This document shows positions 29,584 to 39,217 of a stretch of DNA of 63,509 nt, one piece after another. The position numbers and the translations under genes are program-made. The notes under the pieces are model-generated. The model worked only from the letters and a program-made list of their open reading frames with translations. It ran no database searches and was not told where the DNA came from. Each line of letters begins with the position of its first letter. The stretch's first letter is position 1. Origin of the DNA: Dysgonomonadaceae bacterium PH5-43 (GTDB lineage: Bacteria > Bacteroidota > Bacteroidia > Bacteroidales > Azobacteroidaceae); NCBI GenBank assembly GCA_029916745.1, contig JARXWK010000020.1, forward strand, positions 1-63,509, written 5' to 3'.

Positions 29584-30561
29584 TTACTTGTTATTAAATA
29601 TAGGGTTTGGTTCTTTTATTTTTCCGTTTTCGTAGATGTAAAAACCTTCGTTGTAGTGCATACCTAATTGTTTAGTACGATATAGTCTCCAAAGCAATGG
29701 AGAAGGTTTATATTTCTTGTCGCCATACTCGTTAAACATATCTTCCATTAGTTGTACAATCTTTTCTATACCAATTGTGTCTGCCATCTGAAAGATTCCT
29801 ATTCTCATACCGTAAACAACTTCAGTAAGTCGGTCTATGCTTTGCATAGAAGAAACATTTTCTAAAACCATTTGGCAAGCTTCGTTAAGAACAGTTACCA
29901 AAAGTCTCATACTTACTAAACCATTACTTTCGTGTACTTCTATAGTTTCGTATTTGATCAGTTTAGCGAAAAGCAACACCTTGTTATATACATCTTCCGA
30001 AGTGTGTATGCTTTTTACTATTTCTAATATTTTAGCATCAGAGTGTGCTATTGGGAAGTGAATACTTACAGCTCTGTTTTTATGTTCAAGTTCTGAAGCT
30101 AATTCACTAATTATAACTGTTGTTGCATTAGTTGCAATAATAGCATCGGGAGCTACTACATTTTCGATTTTCTTAAATGCTTGTTTTCTTAAATCAATGT
30201 CGCGTTCTCCTGTTTCATTATCATAACGTATACACTCAATAACAAAATCACAATTTTTTAGAGCATCGTAACTTGTTGAGCCATTAATACGTCCAAGTAT
30301 TGCTTTCTTTTCACCCGAGGTTAGTCCCCAGTTTTCTATTCTATGGTCTAAACCATCACTTATTCGTTCGAATACAAAATCGATTCTCTTTTGATCGTCT
30401 TCTATAAACACAACTTCAAGTCCGGCAGTAGCCGTTAAACGGATAATATTTCTTCCGTCTCTACCAGCACCTACTACTCCTATTTTAGAGAACAAAGACT
30501 TCTTTTTATTTTTAGAGAAAAGACCATACGGTTCAATTGGTTCAATAATTGTTTCTGCCAT
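29584..30561 (-). CDS. 3-hydroxyacyl-CoA dehydrogenase-like protein with altered active site
   Basis: A 325-residue protein with a Rossmann N-terminal domain (IGVVGAGRDGRNI) and a C-terminal HCDH-type helical domain (LTEVVYGMRIGIFQMADTIG). In canonical enzymes a Ser, a His and an Asn act on the substrate. Here the His is present (VSIHFP), but the TNTSS-like loop reads TNATT and the GFVVNR-like segment reads GLVSMR, so the Asn is missing by my alignment. It may therefore use another substrate or not be a classical HCDH. Its place between pta and ackA, with gaps of 20 and 11 bp, ties it to acyl-CoA/acyl phosphate metabolism. The first ~25 residues are an extra charged tail. Confidence 0.75.
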   Translation of the reverse strand: MAETIIEPIEPYGLFSKNKKKSLFSKIGVVGAGRDGRNIIRLTATAGLEVVFIEDDQKRIDFVFERISDGLDHRIENWGLTSGEKKAILGRINGSTSYDALKNCDFVIECIRYDNETGERDIDLRKQAFKKIENVVAPDAIIATNATTVIISELASELEHKNRAVSIHFPIAHSDAKILEIVKSIHTSEDVYNKVLLFAKLIKYETIEVHESNGLVSMRLLVTVLNEACQMVLENVSSMQSIDRLTEVVYGMRIGIFQMADTIGIEKIVQLMEDMFNEYGDKKYKPSPLLWRLYRTKQLGMHYNEGFYIYENGKIKEPNPIFNNK

Positions 30562-30581
30562 TACTATTTAGATATAATATA

Positions 30582-31589
30582 TTATTTTTTAAGTCCTATT
30601 GCCTGATTGGCAGTTATTGCTACCATCTTGTAAATATCATCAACAGAGCAACCTCTTGATAAGTCGTTTACAGGAGCTGCCATACCCTGAAGTATTGGAC
30701 CTACAGCTTCTGCATTACCTAAGCGTTGAACCAATTTATAAGAAATATTTCCACATTCAAGATTTGGGAACACTAAAACGTTTGCATTACCAGCAACCTT
30801 GCTACCTGGAGCTTTAGAATTTCCTATAGCAGCAACAAGAGCTGCGTCGGCTTGCATTTCGCCATCAATTAAAATATCTGGCGCCATATCTTTTGCTAAT
30901 TTTGTAGCTTCTATAACTTTATCAACTAATGGATCTTTCGCACTACCTTTAGTAGAAAAGCTAAGCATAGCAACTTTGGGTTCAATTCCTACAATAGCTT
31001 TAGTAGTGCGTGCTGTAGCAACTGCAATTTCTGCAAGTTGAGCAGCGTCAGGATTTGGCATCACAGCACAATCGGCAAAAACAAGGAGTCCGTCTTTACC
31101 ATATGTTTTCTCATTTGTAAACATAAGAAAGGCTCCAGAAACGACATTCATTCCTTTCGCTGTTTTTATAATTTGAAAAGCAGGACGTAATACATCTCCT
31201 GTTGTATTAAGAGCACCTGCAATCTCGCCATCAGCGTCTCCATTCTTAATCATTAAACAAGCAAGGTAAAGAGGATCTTCAGCAAGTTTTTCAGCTTGTT
31301 CTAAGGTTAAGCCTTTGCTTTTTCTTAATTCAAACAATAAGTTTGCATACACGTTTTTCTTTTCATTATTGATAGGATCAACAATGGTAGCTTTTTCTGT
31401 ACTGTTTAGTCCATACTTAAGAGAAAGACTTTTAATTTCGCTTGGGTTACCAATTAAAACAATGTCGGCAATTCCATCTTCAAGCAATCTGTTTGCTGCA
31501 CGTAGAGTTCTTTCTTCAGTACCTTCGGGAAGCACTATTCGCTGTTTGTCAGCTTTAGCTCTTTCGATTATGTCTTGTATTAAATCCAT
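30582..31589 (-). CDS. pta: Phosphate acetyltransferase
   Basis: A 335-residue PTA_PTB family enzyme converting acetyl-CoA and phosphate to acetyl phosphate. Family blocks are RIVLPEGTEERTLRAANRLL near residue 18, DGEIAGALNTTGDVLRPAFQII near 120, GLLVFADCAVMPNP near 168, MLSFSTKGSAK near 208 and the C-terminal GNANVLVFPNLECGNISYKL. Short (non-DRTGG) form. First gene of the operon with the HCDH-like gene and ackA. Confidence 0.95.
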   Translation of the reverse strand: MDLIQDIIERAKADKQRIVLPEGTEERTLRAANRLLEDGIADIVLIGNPSEIKSLSLKYGLNSTEKATIVDPINNEKKNVYANLLFELRKSKGLTLEQAEKLAEDPLYLACLMIKNGDADGEIAGALNTTGDVLRPAFQIIKTAKGMNVVSGAFLMFTNEKTYGKDGLLVFADCAVMPNPDAAQLAEIAVATARTTKAIVGIEPKVAMLSFSTKGSAKDPLVDKVIEATKLAKDMAPDILIDGEMQADAALVAAIGNSKAPGSKVAGNANVLVFPNLECGNISYKLVQRLGNAEAVGPILQGMAAPVNDLSRGCSVDDIYKMVAITANQAIGLKK

Positions 31590-31617
31590 AAAATTTAGTT
31601 GATTTGTTATTATGGCA

Positions 31618-31625
31618 CAAAATTA
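31618..31625 (-). promoter_or_regulatory. -7 element TAATTTTG for the pta operon
   Basis: Exact TAnnTTTG match on the minus strand 29 bp upstream of the pta start; a TTG lies 24 bp further upstream. Confidence 0.45.
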
Positions 31626-31660
31626 GTAATTTTTGCAATATTCAGTTTGCAAAAACAAAT

Positions 31661-31696
31661 AATTTTTACAAGTTGAGTTGACATTTTCAACTTGTA
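31661..31696 (-). terminator. Rho-independent terminator of the LptF/G-ribBA operon
   Basis: A perfect 10-bp stem TACAAGTTGA / TCAACTTGTA (31667-31696) is followed on the minus strand by AAAAATT; the T-tract is weak. It lies just past the ribBA stop at 31729. Confidence 0.6.
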
Positions 31697-31728
31697 ATAC
31701 AATCTAATGTATCGAAGAGATGTATTTT

Positions 31729-32943
31729 TTACTTGATATTCTTAAGATTATGCCCCATTCTTTCTTTTTTAGTTCGCATATAAGCTTCGTTGTAAGGATT
31801 TACCTCTATTTCAATGGGTATGTTTTCAACGATTTCTAAACCGTAGCCTTCTAATGCTGCACGTTTTACGGGGTTGTTAGTTATAAGACGTATTTTTGAA
31901 ATGTTTATATCGCGAAGTATTTGCGCTCCTACGCCATATTCTCTTTCATCAGAATCGTGTCCGAGATGAAGGTTTGCATCAACTGTGTCTAAGCCTTCCT
32001 CTTGAAGTTTATAAGCTTTCATCTTATCCATAAGACCTATCCCTCTTCCTTCTTGACTTAGATAAACAACAGCACCTTTGCCCTCTTTCTCTATCATTCC
32101 CATTGCTTTATGAAGTTGATCTCCACATTCGCAACGCATAGAAGCGAATATATCTCCAGTGGCACACGAAGAATGCATTCTTACCATTACAGGTTCGTCT
32201 TTTTCCCATTCACCTTTTATAAGAGCAATATGTTCTAATCCGTTTGATTTCTGACGGAAAGGGATTAAGCTAAAGTGTCCATACTTTGTAGGCATATTAA
32301 CCATTACTCCTTTTTCAAGAAGGTTTTCACATTGTAAGCGATAAGCTATCAAGTCTCTTATGCTTATAATTTTTATATCGAATTGTTTAGAAACTTCCAT
32401 TAATTGCGGAAGTCGAGCCATAGTTCCGTCTTCGTTTATAATTTCGATTAAAGCTCCTGCTGGATATAATCCTGCTAAACGAGCCAAATCGACAGCTGCT
32501 TCGGTATGTCCAGCTCTTTTAAGAACTCCTCTATTGCGAGCTCTAAGAGGGTTGATATGTCCAGGGCGAGCTAATTCTTCTGGCTTTGTGTCAGGATTAG
32601 CTAATGCTTTTATTGTTTCAGCTCTGTCGAACATAGAAACTCCGGTAGAACAACCTCCGCCTATTTTGTCTACAGTTATAGTAAAAGGAGTATCATAAAT
32701 AGATGTGTTTTTTGATGTTTGCATTTCTAACTCTAACTCTTCGCAACGATCTTCTGATATAGGAGCACATAATACGCCTCTACCATATCTCATCATAAAG
32801 TTTACTTTCTCGGGAGTTATCTTTTCAGCGGCTATAATAAAATCTCCTTCATTTTCTCTATCTTCATCATCTACTACAATAAGAAATTTACCTTCACGAA
32901 AGTCTTCTATTGCCTCTTCTATTGTGTTTAATTTATATTCCAT
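31729..32943 (-). CDS. ribBA: Bifunctional 3,4-dihydroxy-2-butanone-4-phosphate synthase / GTP cyclohydrolase II
   Basis: A 404-residue riboflavin-biosynthesis enzyme. The N-terminal RibB half carries [12 protein letters not shown] near residue 22 (metal ligands) and [14 protein letters not shown] near 145. The C-terminal RibA half carries the zinc-binding [20 protein letters not shown] near 257 and SQEGRGIGL near 295. It makes both precursors of 6,7-dimethyl-8-ribityllumazine. Its first 11 bp overlap the 3' end of the LptF/G gene. No FMN riboswitch is seen. Confidence 0.97.
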   Translation of the reverse strand: MEYKLNTIEEAIEDFREGKFLIVVDDEDRENEGDFIIAAEKITPEKVNFMMRYGRGVLCAPISEDRCEELELEMQTSKNTSIYDTPFTITVDKIGGGCSTGVSMFDRAETIKALANPDTKPEELARPGHINPLRARNRGVLKRAGHTEAAVDLARLAGLYPAGALIEIINEDGTMARLPQLMEVSKQFDIKIISIRDLIAYRLQCENLLEKGVMVNMPTKYGHFSLIPFRQKSNGLEHIALIKGEWEKDEPVMVRMHSSCATGDIFASMRCECGDQLHKAMGMIEKEGKGAVVYLSQEGRGIGLMDKMKAYKLQEEGLDTVDANLHLGHDSDEREYGVGAQILRDINISKIRLITNNPVKRAALEGYGLEIVENIPIEIEVNPYNEAYMRTKKERMGHNLKNIK

Positions 32944-34855
32944 AACTGTTTAATTTTAATTTTATGAGTTCTGCTTTTAAGCTGTCGTTAATTTTTTGAG
33001 ATGTTTTTATATCTTGAATTATTTGTCGCTGTTTGAAGAACGACCAAATGTATACTATTAATCCTATAGGGAAAATTATACCGCAGGCATATCGAAGTGC
33101 TTTGTTGTTGAATATATTCATACTTGGAATATCAATGACAGGATAATCCATTATTTTGCCAATAATAAGAGTTTCGTCTGAGTTTCTTAAATCTTCAATC
33201 CAAGCCTCCATAGTTTCTACTAAGCTTGTTAGTTCGACGTCATTAAAGTTTTTACTCCAGAAAGAAAAATAAGAATTAAATCTTTTATGCTTCTTTATGT
33301 AAGAATTACTGTTTGTTTGCCACTTATCTATACTTTCTATATCGTCAATGTAGTTTGGATTTTCAATAATAACTTCCTTTTTATCATAATTACGAGACTC
33401 TCGTTTTCCCATAATTTTTTGGAGAATATTTTTCCAAGCATCAGGATTTAACATTGTTGAGTCGTTAACTGCTTTGTAAGTAAAGAAACCTCCCAATGCG
33501 GCTAACACAAAAGAACTAAACCAAACTCCCGCCCAGATAGTCCACACTCCTTCGCGAGCCATTTTAACTCCAAAAGTATCTATAATATAATATAGAATAA
33601 ATAACAAAACAGAAATAACCGCAGGTAACCCCAGCCCCCCCTTTCTTATTATAGTACCCAATGGAGCTCCAATAAAGAAGAATAATAAACAGGAGATAGC
33701 CATAGAGAACTTTGTCATTAGTTGTATTTTGTGCGATCTAATATTGTTTCGCATTTCGTTTTGTCTAAACAGTTCTATATTGTTGTCTCTTTTTATATCT
33801 TCGGTTTTAGATTTGCTGAGATGAAGAAGATTTAGTTTGTACTCCAGTTCTAAATTTTTATAATAGTGTTGAAACCCTTGTCTGAAAATAGTATCTCGTT
33901 CGTCTATGTTGGGACTATTAGAGTAAGTTCTGTTTTCAACAAAAAGACTCTTATATGATTTAGTGATAAAATTAGGAGCATTTACAGAGTTTATACTATC
34001 TTGTTTATACTGCATAGAGTCGACATAATGCGATAAAGCTTTTACGTTTTTGCCTAAGTCGCGGCTACCCATTATAGACTCGTCTGCTAAATTAAAATTA
34101 GTATCATATTCAATAAGAAGCTCTCTTAAACTAAAAGTCTCTCGTCTGTTACTTACCTTATCGTTGTAGTTTCTAATTCTTTTTCTTTCAAAATTATTTT
34201 CAAACGATTCGCCGTCATACAATGTTAATACCAGATACTTTTTATTCTCCGAAATCTTTAGTCTTCCCGAGTCAGCAACTGTTACCATTACATTGTCGAT
34301 GCCATTAGAATAGTCGTATATCATAATGTTGCGGAGCATTCCCGTTTCTTTATCTTTGTTTCTAACATAAATGTTGTATCCGGATATAGCTTTATAAAAA
34401 ACTCCTTCGGGAATATCTAATTCTGGCGACTTCTGTTTGAGCGACAGAAGAATTGTAGTCATCTTTGTTTTTGCCTGAGGCAATACATTATTCTGAAACA
34501 CGAAAGAAATACCCACTAAAAATATTGCGAATATTATAAGAGGTTTCATTATGCGAATAAGAGAAATGCCCGAAGCTTTCATTGCTAACAGTTCCATATG
34601 TTCGCCTAAATTACCAAAAGATATAAGAGAGGCTAATAAAACCGATAGAGGCAAGGCCATAGGTATGAATGTTAGAGCCGCATAAAAAAACAACTGCCCC
34701 AACACTATTAGGTCAACACCTTTACCAACCATATCGTTGATGTATCGCCATAAAAACTGCATCAGTATTATAAATAGGCAGACACTAAACGTAGCCAACA
34801 ATACGGGAAGAAAAGTTCCTAATATAAATGTATATAATCTTTTTATTTTAAGCAT
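32933..34855 (-). CDS. LptF/LptG-family (YjgP/YjgQ) permease
   Basis: A 640-residue inner-membrane protein of the LPS-export ABC transporter permease family. The N-terminal spans ([51 protein letters not shown]) are typical, a periplasmic beta-jellyroll region follows (about 130-330), and more spans come after ([15 protein letters not shown]). It is much longer than E. coli LptF/G (about 360 aa) because of a ~200-residue C-terminal extension ending in another span and a coiled tail. Extended forms occur in Bacteroidetes. It should help move LPS to the outer membrane with LptB, not encoded here. Confidence 0.85.
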   Translation of the reverse strand: MLKIKRLYTFILGTFLPVLLATFSVCLFIILMQFLWRYINDMVGKGVDLIVLGQLFFYAALTFIPMALPLSVLLASLISFGNLGEHMELLAMKASGISLIRIMKPLIIFAIFLVGISFVFQNNVLPQAKTKMTTILLSLKQKSPELDIPEGVFYKAISGYNIYVRNKDKETGMLRNIMIYDYSNGIDNVMVTVADSGRLKISENKKYLVLTLYDGESFENNFERKRIRNYNDKVSNRRETFSLRELLIEYDTNFNLADESIMGSRDLGKNVKALSHYVDSMQYKQDSINSVNAPNFITKSYKSLFVENRTYSNSPNIDERDTIFRQGFQHYYKNLELEYKLNLLHLSKSKTEDIKRDNNIELFRQNEMRNNIRSHKIQLMTKFSMAISCLLFFFIGAPLGTIIRKGGLGLPAVISVLLFILYYIIDTFGVKMAREGVWTIWAGVWFSSFVLAALGGFFTYKAVNDSTMLNPDAWKNILQKIMGKRESRNYDKKEVIIENPNYIDDIESIDKWQTNSNSYIKKHKRFNSYFSFWSKNFNDVELTSLVETMEAWIEDLRNSDETLIIGKIMDYPVIDIPSMNIFNNKALRYACGIIFPIGLIVYIWSFFKQRQIIQDIKTSQKINDSLKAELIKLKLNSYGI

Positions 34856-34877
34856 ATAGTTTTTGACGAACAGGCTA

Positions 34878-34885
34878 CAAAGGTA
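34878..34885 (-). promoter_or_regulatory. -7 element TACCTTTG for the LptF/G-ribBA operon
   Basis: Exact TAnnTTTG match on the minus strand 23 bp upstream of the LptF/G start. Confidence 0.45.
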
Positions 34886-34909
34886 ATAAATTAAAAGATA
34901 CGAAAAAGG

Positions 34910-34939
34910 TTGATAACCTGAAAAAGAAATGTACTTTTG
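34910..34939 (+). promoter_or_regulatory. Promoter of the PIF1-like helicase gene
   Basis: TTG (34910-34912) and TACTTTTG (34932-34939) with a 19 bp spacer. ATG 34950 lies only 10 bp after the -7 element, so the mRNA would be almost leaderless. The in-frame ATG at 34929 falls inside the promoter and is rejected as start. Confidence 0.65.
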
Positions 34940-34949
34940 TATAAGTATT

Positions 34950-36779
34950 ATGATTACTCCAGACGAAAATAACGATATTTTTAGGCTCGCAACAGATTTT
35001 ATTAATCAAACATCAGAGCATCTTTTCCTAACAGGCAAGGCGGGAACAGGTAAAACAACATTCTTAAAACATATAAGAGAGAATACTCATAAAAATACAG
35101 TTGTTGCTGCTCCGACTGGTGTTGCAGCTATTAATGCAGGAGGGGTTACTCTTCATTCTTTGTTTCAATTGCCTTTCGAACCGTACATACCAGGCTCTTC
35201 AAAGTTGCAATCGAAAGCTCATTTGTATAAGTTTTCAAGACAAAAATTAGATTTGCTAAGGCACTTAGAGCTTCTAATTATCGACGAAGTAAGTATGCTG
35301 AGGGCCGACACTTTAGATGCTATAGATATAACGCTAAGGAGTGCGCGACGGAATTATAAACCCTTTGGAGGAGTGCAAGTTTTGTATATAGGAGATGTTT
35401 TTCAGCTTCCTCCCGTAGCTAAAGAAGATGAATGGAAGCTATTACAAGAGTATTATGCTGGAACATTCTTCTTTCACTCTCAGGTTGTACAGCAAACCAA
35501 CCCCATATACTTAGAACTTAAAAAAGTTTATAGACAAGGCGATCAAGTATTTGTTGATTTGCTTAATCGTGTTCGTAATAATATTCTTACAGCTAACGAC
35601 TTTCAAACTCTTAATGGGTTATACAATCCTAACTTTTCGCCCAATAAAGAAGATAATTACATAGTTCTTACTACTCATAATTACAAAGCAGACAACATAA
35701 ATAATAGTGAACTTGATGAATTGCCGGGTAAAGAGCGTGTGTTTTTTGGAAATATAGAAGGAGATTTCCCCGACTATGCTCGCCCTACCGAATTGGAATT
35801 GCGATTGAAAGTTGGTGCGCAGGTAATGTTTATTAAAAACGACCCAGAAGGTAAATACTATAATGGCAAGATAGGGATAGTAACTGATATAGTATCCGAT
35901 ATGGTTCACGTTTCTATGAAAGACGAAAGCGAGTCGGTAATACTAAAAAAGGAAATTTGGGAAAATATACGTTACGAGCTTGATAAAGATTCGGGCGATA
36001 TAAAAGAAGAACTATTAGGCTCTTTCTCTCAGTTGCCTATTAGATTGGCTTGGGCAATAACAATACATAAAAGTCAGGGGCTTACCTTCGATAAAGCAAT
36101 AATAGATATAGGAGCGTCGTTTGCTGCCGGACAAGCATACGTCGCTTTAAGTCGTTGCACCTCTTTAAACGGTATAATACTGTATTCGAAAATTTCATCT
36201 AAATGTATAATGACGGATAATACGGCAATTGAGTTTAGTAAGAAAGAAAAACCAGTAGAGGCATTAGCCGAGATATTTCATCTTGGCAAAAGAAGATTTT
36301 GGGGAGAACGATTATTGTTGTATTTCGATTGGCTGCCAATGTATGCTATCAACAAACAATTCGACAAAATACTTACCAATAAAGACGGCGAAGAGTACGA
36401 AAGAGCCAAAGTGTTACTTGTCGATTTCAAAAGAAAAGTGAGAGAGTTAGACGAGGTAACAACAAAGTTTCAGACTCAACTTAAAAAAATAATTGAAGAA
36501 AAGGACGATTGTGATGCAATCTTGCTATTGCAAGAGCGATGTTCTAAAGCCATTACATACTATTCACAGCAAGTTATAACAAACATATTAATACCATTGC
36601 AACATTATATAGTCGATTTTAAGTCGACTAAAAAGGCCAAAACGTTTCATAAAAACCTAATTCAAATAGAAGGCGATATAATTTTATTTCTTGAGAATAT
36701 GAAAAAGGTAAGATACAACAATATTCCTCTGGTAGAAAATGTAGAAATTGATATTCCTAAACGACAAGAGCTATTCTAA
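34950..36779 (+). CDS. PIF1/RecD2-like superfamily 1 helicase
   Basis: About 609 residues from ATG 34950. Helicase motifs in order: Walker A LTGKAGTGKTTF near residue 28, motif Ia APTGVAAINAGGVTLHS near 54, Walker B LLIIDEVSML near 110, GDVFQLPPV near 145, and late motifs LAWAITIHKSQGLTFDKAII and AYVALSRC near 370-405. PIF1-like enzymes unwind DNA 5' to 3' and resolve G-quadruplexes or R-loops. Residues about 430-609 form a helical, charged C-terminal extension of unknown role (AEIFHLGKRRFWGERLL). Transcribed divergently from LptF/G. Confidence 0.9.
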   Translation: MITPDENNDIFRLATDFINQTSEHLFLTGKAGTGKTTFLKHIRENTHKNTVVAAPTGVAAINAGGVTLHSLFQLPFEPYIPGSSKLQSKAHLYKFSRQKLDLLRHLELLIIDEVSMLRADTLDAIDITLRSARRNYKPFGGVQVLYIGDVFQLPPVAKEDEWKLLQEYYAGTFFFHSQVVQQTNPIYLELKKVYRQGDQVFVDLLNRVRNNILTANDFQTLNGLYNPNFSPNKEDNYIVLTTHNYKADNINNSELDELPGKERVFFGNIEGDFPDYARPTELELRLKVGAQVMFIKNDPEGKYYNGKIGIVTDIVSDMVHVSMKDESESVILKKEIWENIRYELDKDSGDIKEELLGSFSQLPIRLAWAITIHKSQGLTFDKAIIDIGASFAAGQAYVALSRCTSLNGIILYSKISSKCIMTDNTAIEFSKKEKPVEALAEIFHLGKRRFWGERLLLYFDWLPMYAINKQFDKILTNKDGEEYERAKVLLVDFKRKVRELDEVTTKFQTQLKKIIEEKDDCDAILLLQERCSKAITYYSQQVITNILIPLQHYIVDFKSTKKAKTFHKNLIQIEGDIILFLENMKKVRYNNIPLVENVEIDIPKRQELF

Positions 36780-36855
36780 ACACTCAAACAACGATACACT
36801 ACTACGTTTATTTGCTAACAACTTTAACTCTATTTTGCAACGTTTTACGTCAACT

Positions 36856-36965
36856 CTTAGTTCTTCATTCTATCTCCGTAGGCAACGCTTCGCTCGCCGT
36901 ACGGCTATGGAATTTTTACCCTTTGGGTGACTTAACTTTTATCTTTTAGTTTTTAGTTTTTAACT
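36856..36965. repeat. Family C connector, direct repeat copy 1 (~110 bp)
   Basis: Nearly identical to 36999-37109. It contains CTTAGTTCTTCA, TCTATCTCCGTAGGCAACG, CTTCGCTCGCCGTACGGCTA and TTAACTTTTATCTTTTAG. The gap 36780-37795 (about 1 kb) holds these repeats, family B and the tlpA promoter; I see no gene in it. Confidence 0.85.
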
Positions 36966-36998
36966 GCGAGTTTGCTCGCTTGTCGCTTCGCGCCAGTT

Positions 36999-37109
36999 CT
37001 TAGTTCTTCACTCTATCTCCGTAGGCAACGCTTCGCTCGCCGTACGGCTATGGAAGTTTTACCCCTTTGGGTAACTTAACTTTTATCTTTTAGTTTTTAG
37101 TTTTTAACT
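36999..37109. repeat. Family C connector, direct repeat copy 2 (~111 bp)
   Basis: Tandem partner of 36856-36965, separated by 33 bp that include GCGAGTTTGCTCGCTTGTCG. It runs directly into family B copy B1. Confidence 0.85.
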
Positions 37110-37402
37110 TGTGAAACACAAAGCTTCACTTAGGGTCTTCTCTCTTAGTAGAGACCCCTCTTCTCTCTTAGTAGATAGGCGAGGTCTCTCTACTAAGAAC
37201 GGCGGGGTGTCTTAAGTATAAAGACGAGACCGTTATACTAAGAGCGGTATCGGGTCTCTACTAAGAAGCAGCTCGCCTATCTACTAACAAAGGCGAGGGG
37301 TCTTTACTAAGAAGCAACCGCCCTTTCTACTAAGAGCAATAAGGGAGTTCTACTAAGAAGCGGAGAGAGTGCTCTATTAAGAGCAGCGAAGTGCTTCACA
37401 AG
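37107..37402. repeat. Family B array, copy B1, bounded by inverted ends
   Basis: About ten TCTTAGTAGA / TCTACTAAGA-type motifs are spaced roughly 25-30 bp apart and separated by GC-richer segments such as GGCGGGGTG, GCAGCTCGCCTATC and GGCGAGGGGTC. The ends are inverted repeats, CTTGTGAAACAC at 37108 and GTGCTTCACAAG near 37391 (11 of 12 match). The order of segments matches B2 at 57.1-57.35 kb in reverse complement, including an exact 18-bp end AAAGCTTCACTTAGGGTC. Confidence 0.85.
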
Positions 37403-37657
37403 AGAGATAGAGCCGACCATTTGTCCAGACGCTAACTTTTACGTTCTTCTCCGAGAGTTAAGAGATTTCATATAGTTGCCGATTGAGGGTAGTTTGCTTA
37501 CTCTCTTGTCTCCTTTCTTTAATTACACAAAGGGTCGATAATATCAAAATAATAGAAAAAATAGAAGTCTTGTAAAAATAAGTAAGTAGAAAAAATGTCG
37601 AGAATTTGGGTGAAATAGGAAAAAAAGAAAAAGTTTTCGCTGAATAGTTACTATGCA

Positions 37658-37665
37658 TAGCTTTG
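37658..37665 (+). promoter_or_regulatory. Possible -7 element TAGCTTTG for the TlpA-like gene
   Basis: Exact TAnnTTTG match, giving a long leader of about 125 nt before ATG 37796. No -33 element was found. Confidence 0.3.
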
Positions 37666-37795
37666 TGTAACGCATTTTAAAAACATAAATATTAATTACA
37701 ACTTGCAATTAAAATAAAACTCTTAAAACAACGTTATTACCTTAGTAACAGACAGCTTGCTTGTAATGATGGCAAGATGTCGTAAAAAATATACA

Positions 37796-39199
37796 ATGAA
37801 GAAAATATTTACTTTTGTGTTGCCACTTTTGGCAAGTATTCTTATTAGTGCGTGTTCAGAAAAAAGTGCAATCTCCACTATTGAAGGGACAATAAATAGA
37901 GGAGAGACTAACGATGTAGGGCTTTTTAAAGTTGAGAATGGACATTTAGTCCAGTTATCTTCTTATATCTTAGGAGATGACAACAAGTTCTATTTTGCAT
38001 TCGCTCCCGAGTCGGAGGGATTTTATGTTATTGGGTCGGGTCTGGAAATACAGCAACAAAACAAATACACATTTTATTTCAAACCCGGAGATAAGCTTAA
38101 TGTGGCAATAAACGACTCTACTTACACGCTTGTAGGCGATAATACTCCTGAAAATCAAGAGATGGAGAAGTGGCATAACTTTATGTACGAAGTAGAATTT
38201 AACTCTGTCTACTTCAATAAAACATTGAGCAATTATAAAGATTTCTTCCCTTTGATAGAGTCTAAGAAAGCAGAAATGGAAACATATACTGTTGCTAATA
38301 AAGGAAACAAAATCTTTAATAAAAAATTTGAGGAGTATAGAAAATTAGACTTCTTGAATTTAGCTTTCGGATTTCATCTTAAACCGAGAACAGAACACCC
38401 AGATACAAAAGACTTCCCAGAGTTTTACAGAACAACTGATTTGGCAGACGTAACAAGCTCTGACGAAATAGTTAATTATCCTTATTTTGATAGTTTTATT
38501 AAGTCGTATACCCTAATTTATCCGTCAATCAATCGCGAACAATTTACAGATGCAGACTTAAGAAACTACGGAATGCTTTTCGTAATTCTTGATCGTTTCC
38601 TTCCCGAAATTAAGAATGAGGTAATGCAGGGTGAGTTTGTGCTTTCGTGGGCAAACCGTATAGAAACTTATGAAGGCTTTGTTGACTTTCAGAGTAAGTA
38701 TGGAAAATATCTTGTTACAGAGAAGCAGCAAAAACTATTCTCTTCATATATTAAAAAAGTTGCAGACAATGTAGTCGACAAAGTTGCTTCTGACTTTACT
38801 TTCAAAGATATAAAAGGGAAGAAAGTATCTCTTTCTGATTTTAAGGGCAAATTAGTTTATATTGATGTGTGGGCAACTTGGTGTGGTCCTTGCGTAAGAG
38901 AAATTCCAGCACTTAAGAAACTTGAAGAAGAGTATCACTCTAAAAACATTGTATTTATGAGTATCTCTATCGATAGAGATAAAGACAAACAGAAGTGGGA
39001 AGATTTTGTTAAGAAAGAAAACTTGACAGGCGTACAACTTTTCGGAGGCGATGCATCAGACGATTTGTTATCATCTCCTTATAAGGTAAATGCTATTCCT
39101 CATTTCATTTTAATAGGGAAAGATGGAAAGATTATCTCAGAAAAAGCTCCCAGACCATCATCTTCAGAGATAAAAGGATTGTTAGATAAGAATCTGTAA
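37796..39199 (+). CDS. TlpA-like thioredoxin lipoprotein (DUF4369-type N-terminus)
   Basis: About 467 residues from ATG 37796 (MKKIFTFVLP), with a lipobox ending at Cys20 (ILISAC). The N-terminal ~130 residues resemble the DUF4369 domain that precedes thioredoxin in Bacteroidetes; a helical middle follows; the C-terminal ~145 residues are an AhpC-TSA/thioredoxin fold with WCGPC at 362-366 and the cis-Pro segment VNAIPHFIL. Likely a periplasm-facing thiol-disulfide oxidoreductase anchored by lipid. The ATG at 37757 would place a charged stretch before the signal peptide and is less likely. Confidence 0.88.
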   Translation: MKKIFTFVLPLLASILISACSEKSAISTIEGTINRGETNDVGLFKVENGHLVQLSSYILGDDNKFYFAFAPESEGFYVIGSGLEIQQQNKYTFYFKPGDKLNVAINDSTYTLVGDNTPENQEMEKWHNFMYEVEFNSVYFNKTLSNYKDFFPLIESKKAEMETYTVANKGNKIFNKKFEEYRKLDFLNLAFGFHLKPRTEHPDTKDFPEFYRTTDLADVTSSDEIVNYPYFDSFIKSYTLIYPSINREQFTDADLRNYGMLFVILDRFLPEIKNEVMQGEFVLSWANRIETYEGFVDFQSKYGKYLVTEKQQKLFSSYIKKVADNVVDKVASDFTFKDIKGKKVSLSDFKGKLVYIDVWATWCGPCVREIPALKKLEEEYHSKNIVFMSISIDRDKDKQKWEDFVKKENLTGVQLFGGDASDDLLSSPYKVNAIPHFILIGKDGKIISEKAPRPSSSEIKGLLDKNL

Positions 39200-39217
39200 A
39201 GCCTCTGGTATAGAAAA

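Noticed and set aside
32944-34855. FMN riboswitch before ribBA
   Set aside because: ribBA overlaps the upstream LptF/G gene by 11 bp, leaving no leader of its own, and no FMN-element sequence is seen before LptF/G.
36748-36930. 60-codon plus-strand frame across the helicase end and connector repeat
   Set aside because: It runs into the direct repeat, overlaps the helicase stop and has low-complexity translation.
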